A stretch of DNA of 64,000 bases from Nitrosospira multiformis (GTDB taxonomy: Bacteria; Pseudomonadota; Gammaproteobacteria; Burkholderiales; Nitrosomonadaceae): assembly GCF_900110185.1 (NCBI RefSeq), contig NZ_FOCT01000002.1:248001-312000 (forward strand), written 5' to 3'. This document shows, in pieces, positions 45,154 to 54,152 of this stretch. Each line of letters starts with the position of its first letter. The stretch's first letter is position 1. The notes beneath the pieces were generated by a model, which was not told the origin of the DNA, did not search any database, and saw only the letters and a list, made by a program, of their open reading frames with translations. Position numbers and translations under genes: made by a program.

Positions 45154-45966
45154 ATGATGAATATCCTGCAAAACCTTTATGCTCTAATTGCTCACCAATA
45201 TAGCTTCCTACCTAGGGATGACGAGGCGATAATTTCGTTTGAATCTCCTCAGGGACTGAGCGATCTTTGTATTGGGGAATGTGATTCTGAGTTAATTCAC
45301 GATCATCCTATCGATCAGCAGCTCTTTCATATTCGGATGGCTAATTCAAAAGGTCAGCGTGAAGCCGCGAGCTTACTAGTAAAAAAGAAGTATTCCTGGA
45401 GGGGCTATTGTGTTGATACCCCGGTATCTAGCGAGCCGAACAGAATCACGTTGATAGCTGAAACCGCGGAAGAGACAGTGGGTACCATGACCTTATGTCT
45501 CGATGGCGATACACCATTACCGGCAGACGAGAATTTTGGTGATAAACTGGATGAATTGCGGGCGAAAGGACGAAGACTGTCGGAACCTTCCAGGCTTGCG
45601 ATTGATGATAATGTACCGAAACGGGTTTTTGCGTCGCTGATCCACATTTGCTATCTCTACGCGGCAAATATCCATGGTTTTACTGATTGGGTAATAGAAG
45701 TAAACCCTCGGCACGCGGGTTTCTATAAAAGGATGCTGGGTTTCAGGGAAATTGGCGAAGAGCGCGTTTGCACGCGTGTTGATGCACCGGCGGTATTGCT
45801 TAGACTGAAACTTGAATATATGGCCGAGCAAATTGGAAAATTTGGCGGATTGATGGAACAACGGGGTAACGAAAGATCATTTTACCCTTACTTTTTCTCT
45901 GAACAGGACGAATGTGACATCGTTGGGCGACTGAAAACCGGATGTCCCTGGGCACCAGTTATATAA
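45154..45966 (+). CDS. FeeM-like N-acyl amino acid synthase
   Basis: A 270-residue acyltransferase of the GNAT/autoinducer-synthase-like fold. Characteristic parts are FHIRMANSKGQREAASLLVKKKYSWRGY near the N-terminus, ITLIAETAEETVGTMTL, the substrate strand LSEPSRLAID and the acyl-ACP side VIEVNPRHAGFYKRMLGF. I recognise this as the N-acyl amino acid synthase family (FeeM type), which joins a fatty acyl chain from ACP to an amino acid and has been reported near PEP-CTERM/exosortase genes. The start ATG 45154 lies behind GAGGAG and a sigma-54 promoter; longer starts would read through that promoter. Oxidoreductases that could tailor the product follow. The amino acid substrate is unknown. Confidence 0.8.
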   Translation: MMNILQNLYALIAHQYSFLPRDDEAIISFESPQGLSDLCIGECDSELIHDHPIDQQLFHIRMANSKGQREAASLLVKKKYSWRGYCVDTPVSSEPNRITLIAETAEETVGTMTLCLDGDTPLPADENFGDKLDELRAKGRRLSEPSRLAIDDNVPKRVFASLIHICYLYAANIHGFTDWVIEVNPRHAGFYKRMLGFREIGEERVCTRVDAPAVLLRLKLEYMAEQIGKFGGLMEQRGNERSFYPYFFSEQDECDIVGRLKTGCPWAPVI

Positions 45967-46132
45967 AATTGCGTACATGCTTTTTAACTTCTGCGTAACC
46001 TTTCTATCCTTGAAGCTGATACTTTTCCATCAGTCTCCCTGCCAAAGCATTTGGCATTGATGATATCATTCATATCATATATATAGCTCACCTCGAAAAT
46101 TGCTCCCCTATTCCTACTGATCGGCCCGGGTA

Positions 46133-48148
46133 ATGGTTCAGGATTTCTCATATCGTGAAGCCACCTCCCGCAATATTGGGTGGCTAACCCCTGTCGAACA
46201 AGAAATCCTCCGGCACAAGCGTGTTGCAATTGCTGGGCTGGGCGGTGTAGGTGGTATTCATTTGCTGACCCTGGTTCGACTGGGTATTGGCGCATTTCAT
46301 ATTGCGGATTTTGATGTTTTTGATCTGGTCAATTTCAACCGCCAGATAGGTGCAACGGTTTCAAGCCTCAACCGGCCAAAAATCGAGGTTTTGGCCGCGA
46401 TGGCACGAGATATCAATCCGGAACTGAATATCAGAATCTTTCCCCAAGGCGTCAATCCGGATAATTTACCGGAATTTTTCGAGGACGTTGATCTGTATAT
46501 CGATGGTCTCGATTTTTTCGCCTTTTCAGCTCGGCAAGTAACATTCTCGGCCTGTGGAGACCTAGGTATTCCTGCCATAACAGCCGCACCTCTGGGCATG
46601 GGGTCCGCCGTGCTGAATTTCCTGCCTGGTAAAATGACCTTCGAAGAGTATTTCCAGTGGGGTGATGTACCCGAGGTGGAAAAGGCTCTCCGCTTTTTAA
46701 TAGGACTCGCGCCTACTGGTCTACATGCCCGCTACCTGCTGGATCCCTCTTCCATCAATTTTGTGGAACGCCGTGGTCCTTCGACGATAATGGGTTGCCA
46801 GCTCTGTGCAGGTATCGCGGCTACGGAGGCACTAAAGATATTGCTCAACCGCGGAAAGGTGAGGGCCGCACCGCATGGGCTGCACTTTGACGCCTATCGC
46901 AATAAACTGGTCCACACATGGCGTCCCGGGGGAAATAATAATCTCCTTCAACGTGTGGCGCTTGCAAAGGCAAGACGGCAACTAGGGATAAAAAATGGTA
47001 CAGCGACCCCTGATATGTTCAAGAAAGACTCATGCTTTGGCGATACCGTCCTCTCTGATCAGACGGGGTCATCATCTCCGAAGCATACGATTATTGATCA
47101 AATCCTCGACCTCGCTCGCTGGGCACCAAGCGGAGACAATACGCAACCGTGGCGGTTCCAAATCGTGGACGACCATCAACTGATAGTACATGGTTTTGAT
47201 ACTCGCGATCACTGCGTCTATGACCTGGACGGTCATCCGAGTCAAATTTCACTAGGTGCATTGCTGGAAACCATTTCCATCGCCGCGACGGGACATGGGT
47301 TGCGAATGAAAGTCCAGCGCCGCCTCGAGGCTCCCGAGACGAATCCGATTTTCGAAATACATTTTGAATCGTACGAAGATATTAAGCCCGATCCACTAAT
47401 TCCGTATATTCCTTACCGTAGCGTTCAGCGACGCGCAATGCAGAGCCGACAACTAACAATCCGCGAAAAATCGGTGCTTGAAGCTTCGGTCGGAGAGCAT
47501 TACCGAATTCTTTGGCTGGAAGGCTTCGTTCAGCGCTATCGTGCCGCTACGCTAATGTTTAGAAACGCCAAGCTACGCTTGACCACGCCCGAAGCCTATC
47601 AGGTGCACCGCGCAATCATCCAATGGAATGCCCGATTCAGTGAAGACCGCGTACCAGACCAAGCGCTTGGGGTAGATCTCATGACAGCTCGCTTGATGCG
47701 CTTAGTGATGCGAAGTTGGGGACGGGTCAAATTTTTTAACACCTTTCTAGCCGGTACTTGGGCACCCCGTATTCAAATGGACTTAATACCTGGGATTGCG
47801 TGTGCGGCGCATTTCGTCATTTTGGCAAATCAACAGCCGCGAGGAATTGATGACTTTGTCGGTGCCGGTCGAGCTATGCAGCGCTTTTGGCTGACGGCAA
47901 CAAAGCTTGGATTACAACTACAGCCTGAGATGACTCCTCTGATTTTTGCGAGATATGCTCGTAATGACATTATATTTACGCGGGAGAAGGGCTTAACAGA
48001 GCAAGCCAAACATATTTCACAGAAAATGGAATGTTTAATTGGAAGCGAAGCGAGCAAATATGCTGTGTTTATGGGACGGGTGGGAGCAGGATCAAGTCCA
48101 TCGGCCCGCTCGGTTAGACTTCCATTGTCCCGGCTGAAGTTTACATGA
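46133..48148 (+). CDS. ThiF/E1-like adenylyltransferase fused to nitroreductase (Rv1355c/MoeY type)
   Basis: A 671-residue two-domain protein. Residues 1-280 form an E1/ThiF domain: VAIAGLGGVGGIH (ATP loop), IADFDVFDLVNFNRQ with the expected Asp, Asn and Arg, and GCQLCAGIAATEAL with a CxxC. Residues 310-640 form a nitroreductase-like FMN domain with LDLARWAPSGDNTQPWRF. The order is like mycobacterial Rv1355c (MoeY), whose role is unclear. An E1 domain can adenylate a carboxylate, and a nitroreductase can oxidise or reduce a heteroatom, so together they might modify the head group of an N-acyl amino acid; this is inference. Start ATG 46133 has a weak ribosome site. It ends 21 bases before the GMC oxidoreductase start. 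Confidence 0.8.
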   Translation: MVQDFSYREATSRNIGWLTPVEQEILRHKRVAIAGLGGVGGIHLLTLVRLGIGAFHIADFDVFDLVNFNRQIGATVSSLNRPKIEVLAAMARDINPELNIRIFPQGVNPDNLPEFFEDVDLYIDGLDFFAFSARQVTFSACGDLGIPAITAAPLGMGSAVLNFLPGKMTFEEYFQWGDVPEVEKALRFLIGLAPTGLHARYLLDPSSINFVERRGPSTIMGCQLCAGIAATEALKILLNRGKVRAAPHGLHFDAYRNKLVHTWRPGGNNNLLQRVALAKARRQLGIKNGTATPDMFKKDSCFGDTVLSDQTGSSSPKHTIIDQILDLARWAPSGDNTQPWRFQIVDDHQLIVHGFDTRDHCVYDLDGHPSQISLGALLETISIAATGHGLRMKVQRRLEAPETNPIFEIHFESYEDIKPDPLIPYIPYRSVQRRAMQSRQLTIREKSVLEASVGEHYRILWLEGFVQRYRAATLMFRNAKLRLTTPEAYQVHRAIIQWNARFSEDRVPDQALGVDLMTARLMRLVMRSWGRVKFFNTFLAGTWAPRIQMDLIPGIACAAHFVILANQQPRGIDDFVGAGRAMQRFWLTATKLGLQLQPEMTPLIFARYARNDIIFTREKGLTEQAKHISQKMECLIGSEASKYAVFMGRVGAGSSPSARSVRLPLSRLKFT

Positions 48149-48169
48149 GTGAGCATTCAGTGTAGGGAA

Positions 48170-49825
48170 ATGAGCAGCACGCTTATGCATGATTTTATGA
48201 CTCGGGATTGGGATGTGGTCGTTGTTGGTACCGGTATGGGTGGAGCCACTTTAGGATATGCTTTGGCAAAAGCGGGGAAGCAAGTCCTATTTTGTGAAAA
48301 GGGCCACTCTCATCTCGGCGCATCAAATTCTGTACGTGGCAATTACGCGGAGACCTTTTTCGACCAGATATCTGTTCCGCAACTACAACATCGCAATATC
48401 CTCTCGAACGCTGGCCGCTATCAGGATCAGCTCGAGGATCAATCAAAGTTGCAGCCGTATAGATTTATACCCTTCATTGGGTCTGGCACAGGCGGTTCAA
48501 CTGCATTATACGGAATGGCACTTGAACGTTTTTTTCCGAGTGACTTCTTACCCTTCTACAGTCATCCCACAGCTCCAGGAACTACACTGCCTAGAGAATG
48601 GCCGATCAGCTACGAAACGTTAGTTCCTTATTATAAAGCAGCCGAGCAACTCTATCGGGTTCACGGAAGCGGAGATCCAATGCGGGGCGAATCGAAGCCA
48701 GAGCATTTCTTCCGGCCCCCACCGCTGACCCCAGCCTCCCAGGAACTCTGGGAGTTTTTAGAGGGTAAAGGCCTCCATCCCTATCGTTTACCGATGGCGT
48801 GCGAATATGTTCCAGATTGCGAATGCTGCCAAGGATATCTTTGTGCTAAAAACTGCAAGAACGACAGTGCCCGAATATGCTTATTGCCAGCTATTTCTCA
48901 ATACCACGCCAAACTGCTGGATCAGTGCGTTGTATTGAAGCTTGAAGCTTCCCGTCATGAAGTTAACAGCCTTATATGCTCATGGCGGGGCGAAATTGTT
49001 AAGCTAAGAGCTCGAACGATTGTTCTAGCAGCAGGGGCACTGGAAACTCCTGCCCTTCTTTTGCGATCTTCCTCAAGCATGTGGCCACAGGGACTTGCAA
49101 ACGATTCCGGTTTGGTAGGTAAAAACCTAATGCGTCACAACATTGATCTTTACGTTGTTAGCCCACGGGAGGTCGGGTTGATTGACAATCGGCAAAAAGA
49201 GTTGGCCTTTAACGATTTATATTACAGAGATGGGAAAAAATTGGGCTCGGTTCAAACTTTCGGACGCTTGCCCCCAGGTTCATTACTCGCTGAGTCTATG
49301 GAGGAGGATATACGGAATGGAAAACAACGCTTGGCTATTCCGTTGTTCAAATTAGTGAAACCAATGATTAAGCCTTTCTTGAATCGTTTAGTCAGTCGAA
49401 ACCTTGTGCTCGCAACAATCATGGAAGACTTGCCCTATGAAGACAACTTTGTAAAACCAAGCCTCACGCTACCTAACTCGCTTATTATAAATTATCGCAT
49501 GCGGCCGTATGAACTTGAACGAATTGCGACGTTTCGAGCTTTAATGAAGGACATCCTAAAGCCCTATAAAGTATTGAGAATCAATCAGGCCGAGAATAAC
49601 GAGCGAATTGCCCATGTGTGTGGTACTTGCCGGTTTGGGACCGATCCCCGCGAAAGCGTGCTCGATAGTAATAATCGCGCTCATGGCATCGCAAATTTAT
49701 ACGTTATTGATAGCTCATTTTTTCCTTCAAGTGGGGGTACTAACCCAGGTCTGACTATTGCTGCAAACGCACTTAGAGTTGCAGAACATTTAATCGGAAA
49801 GAATCCATCGGTTAAGCGAAAATAA
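48170..49825 (+). CDS. GMC-family FAD oxidoreductase with Cys-rich insert
   Basis: A 551-residue flavoprotein. The FAD loop WDVVVVGTGMGGATLGYALAK is near the N-terminus and GGTNPGLTIAANALRVAEHL is the GMC C-terminal segment. Between them lies an unusual cysteine cluster at residues 211-229: Cys211, 217, 219, 220, 225 and 229, a C-x5-C-x-C-C-x4-C-x3-C pattern that could bind a metal or iron-sulfur cluster. GMC enzymes oxidise alcohols, so a hydroxyl on the acyl chain or amino-acid part is a plausible target. ATG 48170 (after AGGGA) is the chosen start; ATG 48185 or 48197 would also keep the FAD loop. It is followed by a dehydrogenase gene 36 bases later. Confidence 0.82.
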   Translation: MSSTLMHDFMTRDWDVVVVGTGMGGATLGYALAKAGKQVLFCEKGHSHLGASNSVRGNYAETFFDQISVPQLQHRNILSNAGRYQDQLEDQSKLQPYRFIPFIGSGTGGSTALYGMALERFFPSDFLPFYSHPTAPGTTLPREWPISYETLVPYYKAAEQLYRVHGSGDPMRGESKPEHFFRPPPLTPASQELWEFLEGKGLHPYRLPMACEYVPDCECCQGYLCAKNCKNDSARICLLPAISQYHAKLLDQCVVLKLEASRHEVNSLICSWRGEIVKLRARTIVLAAGALETPALLLRSSSSMWPQGLANDSGLVGKNLMRHNIDLYVVSPREVGLIDNRQKELAFNDLYYRDGKKLGSVQTFGRLPPGSLLAESMEEDIRNGKQRLAIPLFKLVKPMIKPFLNRLVSRNLVLATIMEDLPYEDNFVKPSLTLPNSLIINYRMRPYELERIATFRALMKDILKPYKVLRINQAENNERIAHVCGTCRFGTDPRESVLDSNNRAHGIANLYVIDSSFFPSSGGTNPGLTIAANALRVAEHLIGKNPSVKRK

Positions 49826-49861
49826 AAAAACCTATACTAATAGGTAGAATGGGATATTAAT

Positions 49862-50662
49862 ATGAAATTGGAAGAAGAATGTAGAGGTCAGTGGGCACTA
49901 ATCACAGGCGCATCCTCTGGCATTGGGAAGGAATTTGCCTATCAGTTGGCTGCAGTTGGTATGAACTTGGTTCTCGTGGCGCGCCGAAAAGAGCTACTGG
50001 ATAACCTTGCTGATGAGTTAAAACATCTTTACAGAGTTAAGATTCTTCTTATAGCGCATGATTTATCTCAAGCCGATGCGATCACCCCGATAAAAATAAG
50101 TTTAGCTGCGAATGAAGTGAAATTGAGATTACTATGCAACAATGCTGCCTTCGGTCACTGGGGACGATTTGAAGATACGTCTGAGAAAATTTACAGCGAG
50201 ATGGTTCACGTAAATATTATTGCCATGGTTTCAATGTGCCACCAATTCCTTCCAGAGCTTGCGTCCTTTCCGTCAAGCGCCATAATTAATGTGTCATCCC
50301 CCGCTGCATTTCAGCCCATTCCTTATATGGCAGTCTATGCGGCCACAAAGGCTTTTGTGCACAGTTTCAGCTTAGCGATTTACGAAGAATGGAAGGACCG
50401 TGGTATCCTTATTCAAACGCTAGTTCCAGGACCAACCGAAACGGAATTCGACGTCAAAGCGGGGGCTTATCCCAGCGCTTTAAAGGAACGAGGTTCCGTG
50501 AACGAAGTAGTACAAGCGTCTCTGCGTCACTTAGCAGCTGACAAGCCAGTAGTCTCAACTGCAAAAGGTGTTTTTAAGCAACGTGTATTTGCAGGTTTAT
50601 TCCCTGCAAAAATAGTAACACGGGAGGTTGGAAAAATGTTTCACCCCTCTGCTAAGCGATAG
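49862..50662 (+). CDS. short-chain dehydrogenase/reductase
   Basis: A 266-residue NAD(P)-dependent reductase. ALITGASSGIGKEFA is the cofactor loop, VLVARRKELLDNL suggests NADP preference through its basic residues, and the catalytic set is NVSS with YAATKAFVHSFS (Tyr and Lys of YxxxK). Long-chain ketoacyl or sphingoid-type ketone reduction is common in this subgroup. It is cotranscribed with the GMC oxidoreductase; the pair could oxidise and reduce the same position or act on separate ones. After its stop about 180 bases pass before the converging gene, with no feature I can name. Confidence 0.86.
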   Translation: MKLEEECRGQWALITGASSGIGKEFAYQLAAVGMNLVLVARRKELLDNLADELKHLYRVKILLIAHDLSQADAITPIKISLAANEVKLRLLCNNAAFGHWGRFEDTSEKIYSEMVHVNIIAMVSMCHQFLPELASFPSSAIINVSSPAAFQPIPYMAVYAATKAFVHSFSLAIYEEWKDRGILIQTLVPGPTETEFDVKAGAYPSALKERGSVNEVVQASLRHLAADKPVVSTAKGVFKQRVFAGLFPAKIVTREVGKMFHPSAKR

Positions 50663-50839
50663 TATCTCTCCAAGCCTTCTCCGTTCCTCTCGGTAGTAAC
50701 TACACGAATGGGTTGACTATGTCCGCCAATAATAGGCCTAAACGAGAAAGGCCTCCGCTCTGATCTGCTGCACCTACCTCTCTCGATTAGATAATTCTTT
50801 CAAATTAGTCATTAGTAATCGTGCAAGCCTCGAATCCCT

Positions 50840-51514
50840 TCAGCTGTATGAAGATGAACTGGATTGGGGCGCCAGATCCTTTATTTTTCGCGCCGGAACC
50901 CCTCCCCATAATTCATTTTCGGGAATGTTTGTGTTTGAGGTAGCCACGGCGCCAGGCGCTAGCACAGCATTATCCCCTATCGTAACGCCAGGCATAACAA
51001 CACTGTTTATTCCAATCACTGCGTTATTACCGATTTTGACGGGCATCAATAAAATTTCATCATGGGTAATCGCATGAGCAGTGATCACAGAATTCTGCCC
51101 GACCGTTACATATTCACCGAGATAAATGAGGGGGTGATCTCTAATGATACCGGCAATGGCCGTATGTTTTCCCACGTGAGCACCAAACATGGAATACACC
51201 AAAGACTGAGTAAAAACGGTCGTAAATGGGTGAAGCATTTTTTCAGCAAGATCCATTAGTACGGCTACCAGCTTCCAATAGGTAAACGCCTGTGAATGCA
51301 TGGAGAAGTTACCTACAGGGTAAGGCCGGAGGGATCTCAATATCTTCAATAACAACGCGGTATACAAGCCATAGGAAAAAAGAAAGACAGCAACGTCTAA
51401 CAACAGGTGATAACTGCTATCTATGGAAAGAACTCTGGTGGTAATTAGGGAAAAACAAACGAGGATGATCAAACACGTGGCCGAAAGGATAAAATCGACT
51501 AGACCAGTTTTCAT
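50840..51514 (-). CDS. membrane-anchored hexapeptide acyltransferase
   Basis: A 224-residue protein. Two hydrophobic N-terminal segments (about 10-27 and 40-60) anchor it in the membrane. The C-terminal half is a left-handed beta helix of hexapeptide repeats ([32 protein letters not shown], then [33 protein letters not shown]), ending GVPARKIK. Such enzymes transfer acetyl or acyl groups from CoA or ACP. I use ATG 51514; a GTG at 51526 is four residues earlier. It is downstream of the PEP-CTERM gene on the same strand, separated by a long hairpin, so it may be read through from the sigma-54 promoter. The acceptor is unknown. Confidence 0.75.
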   Translation of the reverse strand: MKTGLVDFILSATCLIILVCFSLITTRVLSIDSSYHLLLDVAVFLFSYGLYTALLLKILRSLRPYPVGNFSMHSQAFTYWKLVAVLMDLAEKMLHPFTTVFTQSLVYSMFGAHVGKHTAIAGIIRDHPLIYLGEYVTVGQNSVITAHAITHDEILLMPVKIGNNAVIGINSVVMPGVTIGDNAVLAPGAVATSNTNIPENELWGGVPARKIKDLAPQSSSSSYS

Positions 51515-51551
51515 GCCTGCTGCCACAATATATTTAATCTATCAGGAGCAG

Positions 51552-51585
51552 AAGTAGGGCTTACGCTCACCTGTAAGCCCTACTT
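51552..51585 (-). repeat. long hairpin after the PEP-CTERM gene
   Basis: Perfect 13-base arms (AAGTAGGGCTTAC and its complement) surround an 8-base loop 20 bases past the PEP-CTERM stop. No T-run follows on either strand, so it is better described as a transcript-stabilising or partially terminating hairpin between the PEP-CTERM gene and the acyltransferase gene. Confidence 0.6.
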
Positions 51586-51604
51586 AAACGTTTGCTACTG
51601 CACC

Positions 51605-52492
51605 TTAAGCGAAGGATACCATTGATTTACCGTTACGGCTACCGGCGCCGCGCACTCCCGCCAAACCAAGTCCTAGAAGACCAATTGCCACCAAAGCAAG
51701 GCTACCAGGTTCAGGTATGGTGCTAAACTGGCTAGCCCCGTCTACTTTTAGTAGCAAATCCGCTCCGGTTACCGGGACAAGTGGATAGAGACCGCCGCCA
51801 TGAAAGGAAATGGTAGTAGAAGTCCCTGTAGGCGCGTTCTGATTGGAAACAAAATGCAGATCCATCACATCCCCCAGTACGCCTTGGATAAAACTCGCAT
51901 TTACGAACTCGGGCGCTGAGGTAACGTCAAAATGAAAGTTGGTGGAGCCCAGACCAGTCGTTGGATCAATAAGGGTAAACGTCGAGGTGCCGCCTGTTAT
52001 CAGAAATCTTGCAATCTCCAGACCATCCGTGAATCCTGTGCCGGCCGCCACATCTGCTTGCGTGCCCCCTTGAGCTGCGTTATCAAAGAAAATGGACACG
52101 GTGCCAGACCCAGGTATCGGAGTAAACTGTGCGGTATTTGGTCCAATAGTTGTAGCAGATTCGTCAAACCTTGAAGCTATGGTGAACTCATAACCACCAG
52201 TGGCAAAGGGATTGTTAAGGCCAGTTGCCGGTGTGTTGTCTCCCGTAAATGAAACCAGATTGGCTTGGTACACAAGCGTGAACGGATTCGGAGCTGCCGT
52301 CGGGTCGCTTCCTAAAGGGCCTTTGCCGATAGCCAAGCCACTTCCCGCTTCGTTCCAGTCGAAAGCGCTTACATTTGTTGCAATCGCTCCTCCTGAGCCG
52401 TCAAATACATTTACATTAGTGAGAGGCCCGGCTTGGGCTGTGGTGGCAGCAAAAACTCCTGCTACCGCTGCCGCTAAAATCGTCTTTTTCAT
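51605..52492 (-). CDS. PEP-CTERM sorting-signal exported protein
   Basis: A 295-residue exported protein. The signal peptide is MKKTILAAAVAGVF with likely cleavage after AQA at residue 21. The mature part is rich in Gly, Thr, Asn and Phe, like surface or matrix proteins. The C-terminus is the tripartite exosortase signal: IPEP at 259-262, a hydrophobic helix (LALVAIGLLGLGLAGV) and a basic GAGSRNGK tail. It would be cleaved at PEP by an exosortase not present in this window. ATG 52492 has AGGAG upstream; the frame is open to 52555 without a ribosome site. A near-consensus sigma-54 promoter lies about 75 bases upstream. Confidence 0.88.
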   Translation of the reverse strand: MKKTILAAAVAGVFAATTAQAGPLTNVNVFDGSGGAIATNVSAFDWNEAGSGLAIGKGPLGSDPTAAPNPFTLVYQANLVSFTGDNTPATGLNNPFATGGYEFTIASRFDESATTIGPNTAQFTPIPGSGTVSIFFDNAAQGGTQADVAAGTGFTDGLEIARFLITGGTSTFTLIDPTTGLGSTNFHFDVTSAPEFVNASFIQGVLGDVMDLHFVSNQNAPTGTSTTISFHGGGLYPLVPVTGADLLLKVDGASQFSTIPEPGSLALVAIGLLGLGLAGVRGAGSRNGKSMVSFA

Positions 52493-52575
52493 ATAGTTTT
52501 TCTCCTTGGTTAAATTTCTAAAACATTTTGGACAACACCTATGCGATTCATCCATAAGTGTTTGTCTAGAAGTAA

Positions 52576-52591
52576 AGCATATACCGTGCCA
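52576..52591 (-). promoter_or_regulatory. sigma-54 (RpoN) promoter of the PEP-CTERM gene
   Basis: On the minus strand TGGCACGGTATATGCT fits TGGCACG-N4-TTGCW with one mismatch (A for T at the twelfth base). The GG and GC pairs are 12 bases apart. Transcription would begin near 52565, about 73 bases before ATG 52492. RpoN control of PEP-CTERM genes through PrsK/PrsR-type systems is, from memory, a known pattern; the activator is outside the window. Confidence 0.8.
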
Positions 52592-52726
52592 TAAATTAAT
52601 TTTTTTTAATTTTCAATTACTTATTAACATACTTACTGCTGTGGAACTTTGAAGGCAGATAAAAATGTAAAAAAAATCGACAAGTAAAAAATTATGCTGT
52701 TCTCCGAAGTTACTATGTAGTTGTGG

Positions 52727-53932
52727 TTATTCACCCATAATCTTATCCACAAAGGCAGCAAACGTCCGTTGTGCCTTAAAGCCAGTATTGTTAGAAGAAA
52801 ATTTTTCAGCTGTGCAGGTAAAACGGGGACAGGAAATCATTGTAGTTACAACTGAACGAATTTTCCCTACACTTAGACGGTCAGCGCGTAGCATTTTAGC
52901 AAGTCCCGCCTTCGTCAAAGCCTCCATATTCAAGAACTGGTCCATGTTACTGGCGATTCCCAGTACTGGAACACCAGCTGCAAATGCTTGTTGACAGGTA
53001 AGGCTTCCACCATTGCAAATCACCAGCTTCGCCCTCGCCGCAGCCTCAAGCCCAGGAAGATAGTCAGCAATATACGTGTTCAATGGATGAGCTCGTTTAG
53101 TATATGTGCGCGTAGTAGCGGCAAGTACGGTGACCGGCAATTCCGACAAGGCATCAAACAATTTAGGTAACAGCAAGGACTGTCCCGAACTGCCGAGCGT
53201 CAGGTAAATAATTGGTTTGTCCGTCGGCAAACTGCTCCACCACTCCGGCTTCGCCACAGGGGGAGACCAAAGAACTGGACCAAGATAACAGTGATTCCTT
53301 GGCAAATTTTCGATCGGAAACATTTCACGCACATCGGCATATAAAGTATAGTCACCATCTGTATAGATACGGCGCAGATCAGAACCGAGAGAGGGTAGAC
53401 CATTTTCCTCGCGGATCATATTTAGGGGTCTGCAGTGCAAGCTGAAGGCCCAGCGTTGAGTTAGTCGGAACAGTACGTCGGCAATTGGTAGAGGCAGAAC
53501 TTTAGTGATTGGCAAGACGGGTAGAGGGTATTTGTTTCTGGCATAGTACGGACTCCAATAGGCGTTAGTGATATTAGTGTAAGGAATTCCGACAAGTCGG
53601 GCACTCACGGAAAGAGAGAGGCGAAAGTCACCAACAATCAAATCGGGTTTTATTTTCTCAATAAGCTTAAGATCGTCTCGCACATAACTGCGTAAGGTTT
53701 GCACATCATAAACTGGGCGACCCTTCACAAGTGCGCCCAGGAACTGCTTACTGCTAATGCTCTGAAGAGGTAAGACATGCCATGGCTCGCATCCTAGAAA
53801 TCTTTGATGATATGGATCGCACGCGATGAAAATCTCATAACGAGAGAAGTCCAGACCTTTCGCTAGTGCAATAGGCCTTGCAATGTGAGCAAGCGTTACA
53901 GCTTCCGCAAAAAAAAGGATGCGTTTACGCAC
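52727..53932 (-). CDS. UGT/MGT-type glycosyltransferase (GT1-like)
   Basis: A 401-residue GT-B glycosyltransferase. The N-terminal half starts RILFFAEAVTLAHIARPIALA. The C-terminal donor half has IIYLTLGSSGQSLLL and LVICNGGSLTCQQAFAAGVPVLGIASNMDQFLNMEALTKAG, the macrolide/UGT-like donor signature with G-G-x-x-T and D-Q. The family glycosylates small hydrophobic acceptors. Its place among acyltransferase and oxidoreductase genes suggests that the product of the region may be glycosylated. No signal peptide is evident. It reads toward the PEP-CTERM gene. Confidence 0.82.
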   Translation of the reverse strand: MRKRILFFAEAVTLAHIARPIALAKGLDFSRYEIFIACDPYHQRFLGCEPWHVLPLQSISSKQFLGALVKGRPVYDVQTLRSYVRDDLKLIEKIKPDLIVGDFRLSLSVSARLVGIPYTNITNAYWSPYYARNKYPLPVLPITKVLPLPIADVLFRLTQRWAFSLHCRPLNMIREENGLPSLGSDLRRIYTDGDYTLYADVREMFPIENLPRNHCYLGPVLWSPPVAKPEWWSSLPTDKPIIYLTLGSSGQSLLLPKLFDALSELPVTVLAATTRTYTKRAHPLNTYIADYLPGLEAAARAKLVICNGGSLTCQQAFAAGVPVLGIASNMDQFLNMEALTKAGLAKMLRADRLSVGKIRSVVTTMISCPRFTCTAEKFSSNNTGFKAQRTFAAFVDKIMGE

Positions 53933-54152
53933 GTTTTTCCACTACTCCTTCTCAAGCTGCCTGTTTAGCGTTAACCGCGCAATCAAGAAGCTTACCCTGG
54001 TTATCACAATATTAATCCTTTCCAATGAAAGCAAATCAAGTAACCCTAAGAACGAAGTTTAGAGAATAACCTTTATTAATGCGTACCTCGCTTGCCCCAT
54101 TAGCTAAGCGGCTTAAAATAACAAGGTACGTCTCTCTTTTCAATTCATTACC

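Noticed and set aside
45977..46070. Possible sigma-54 site before the ThiF-nitroreductase gene (TTTGGCATTGATGATAT)
   Set aside because: The GG is present, but no GC falls 12 bases downstream, so the -12 element is missing.
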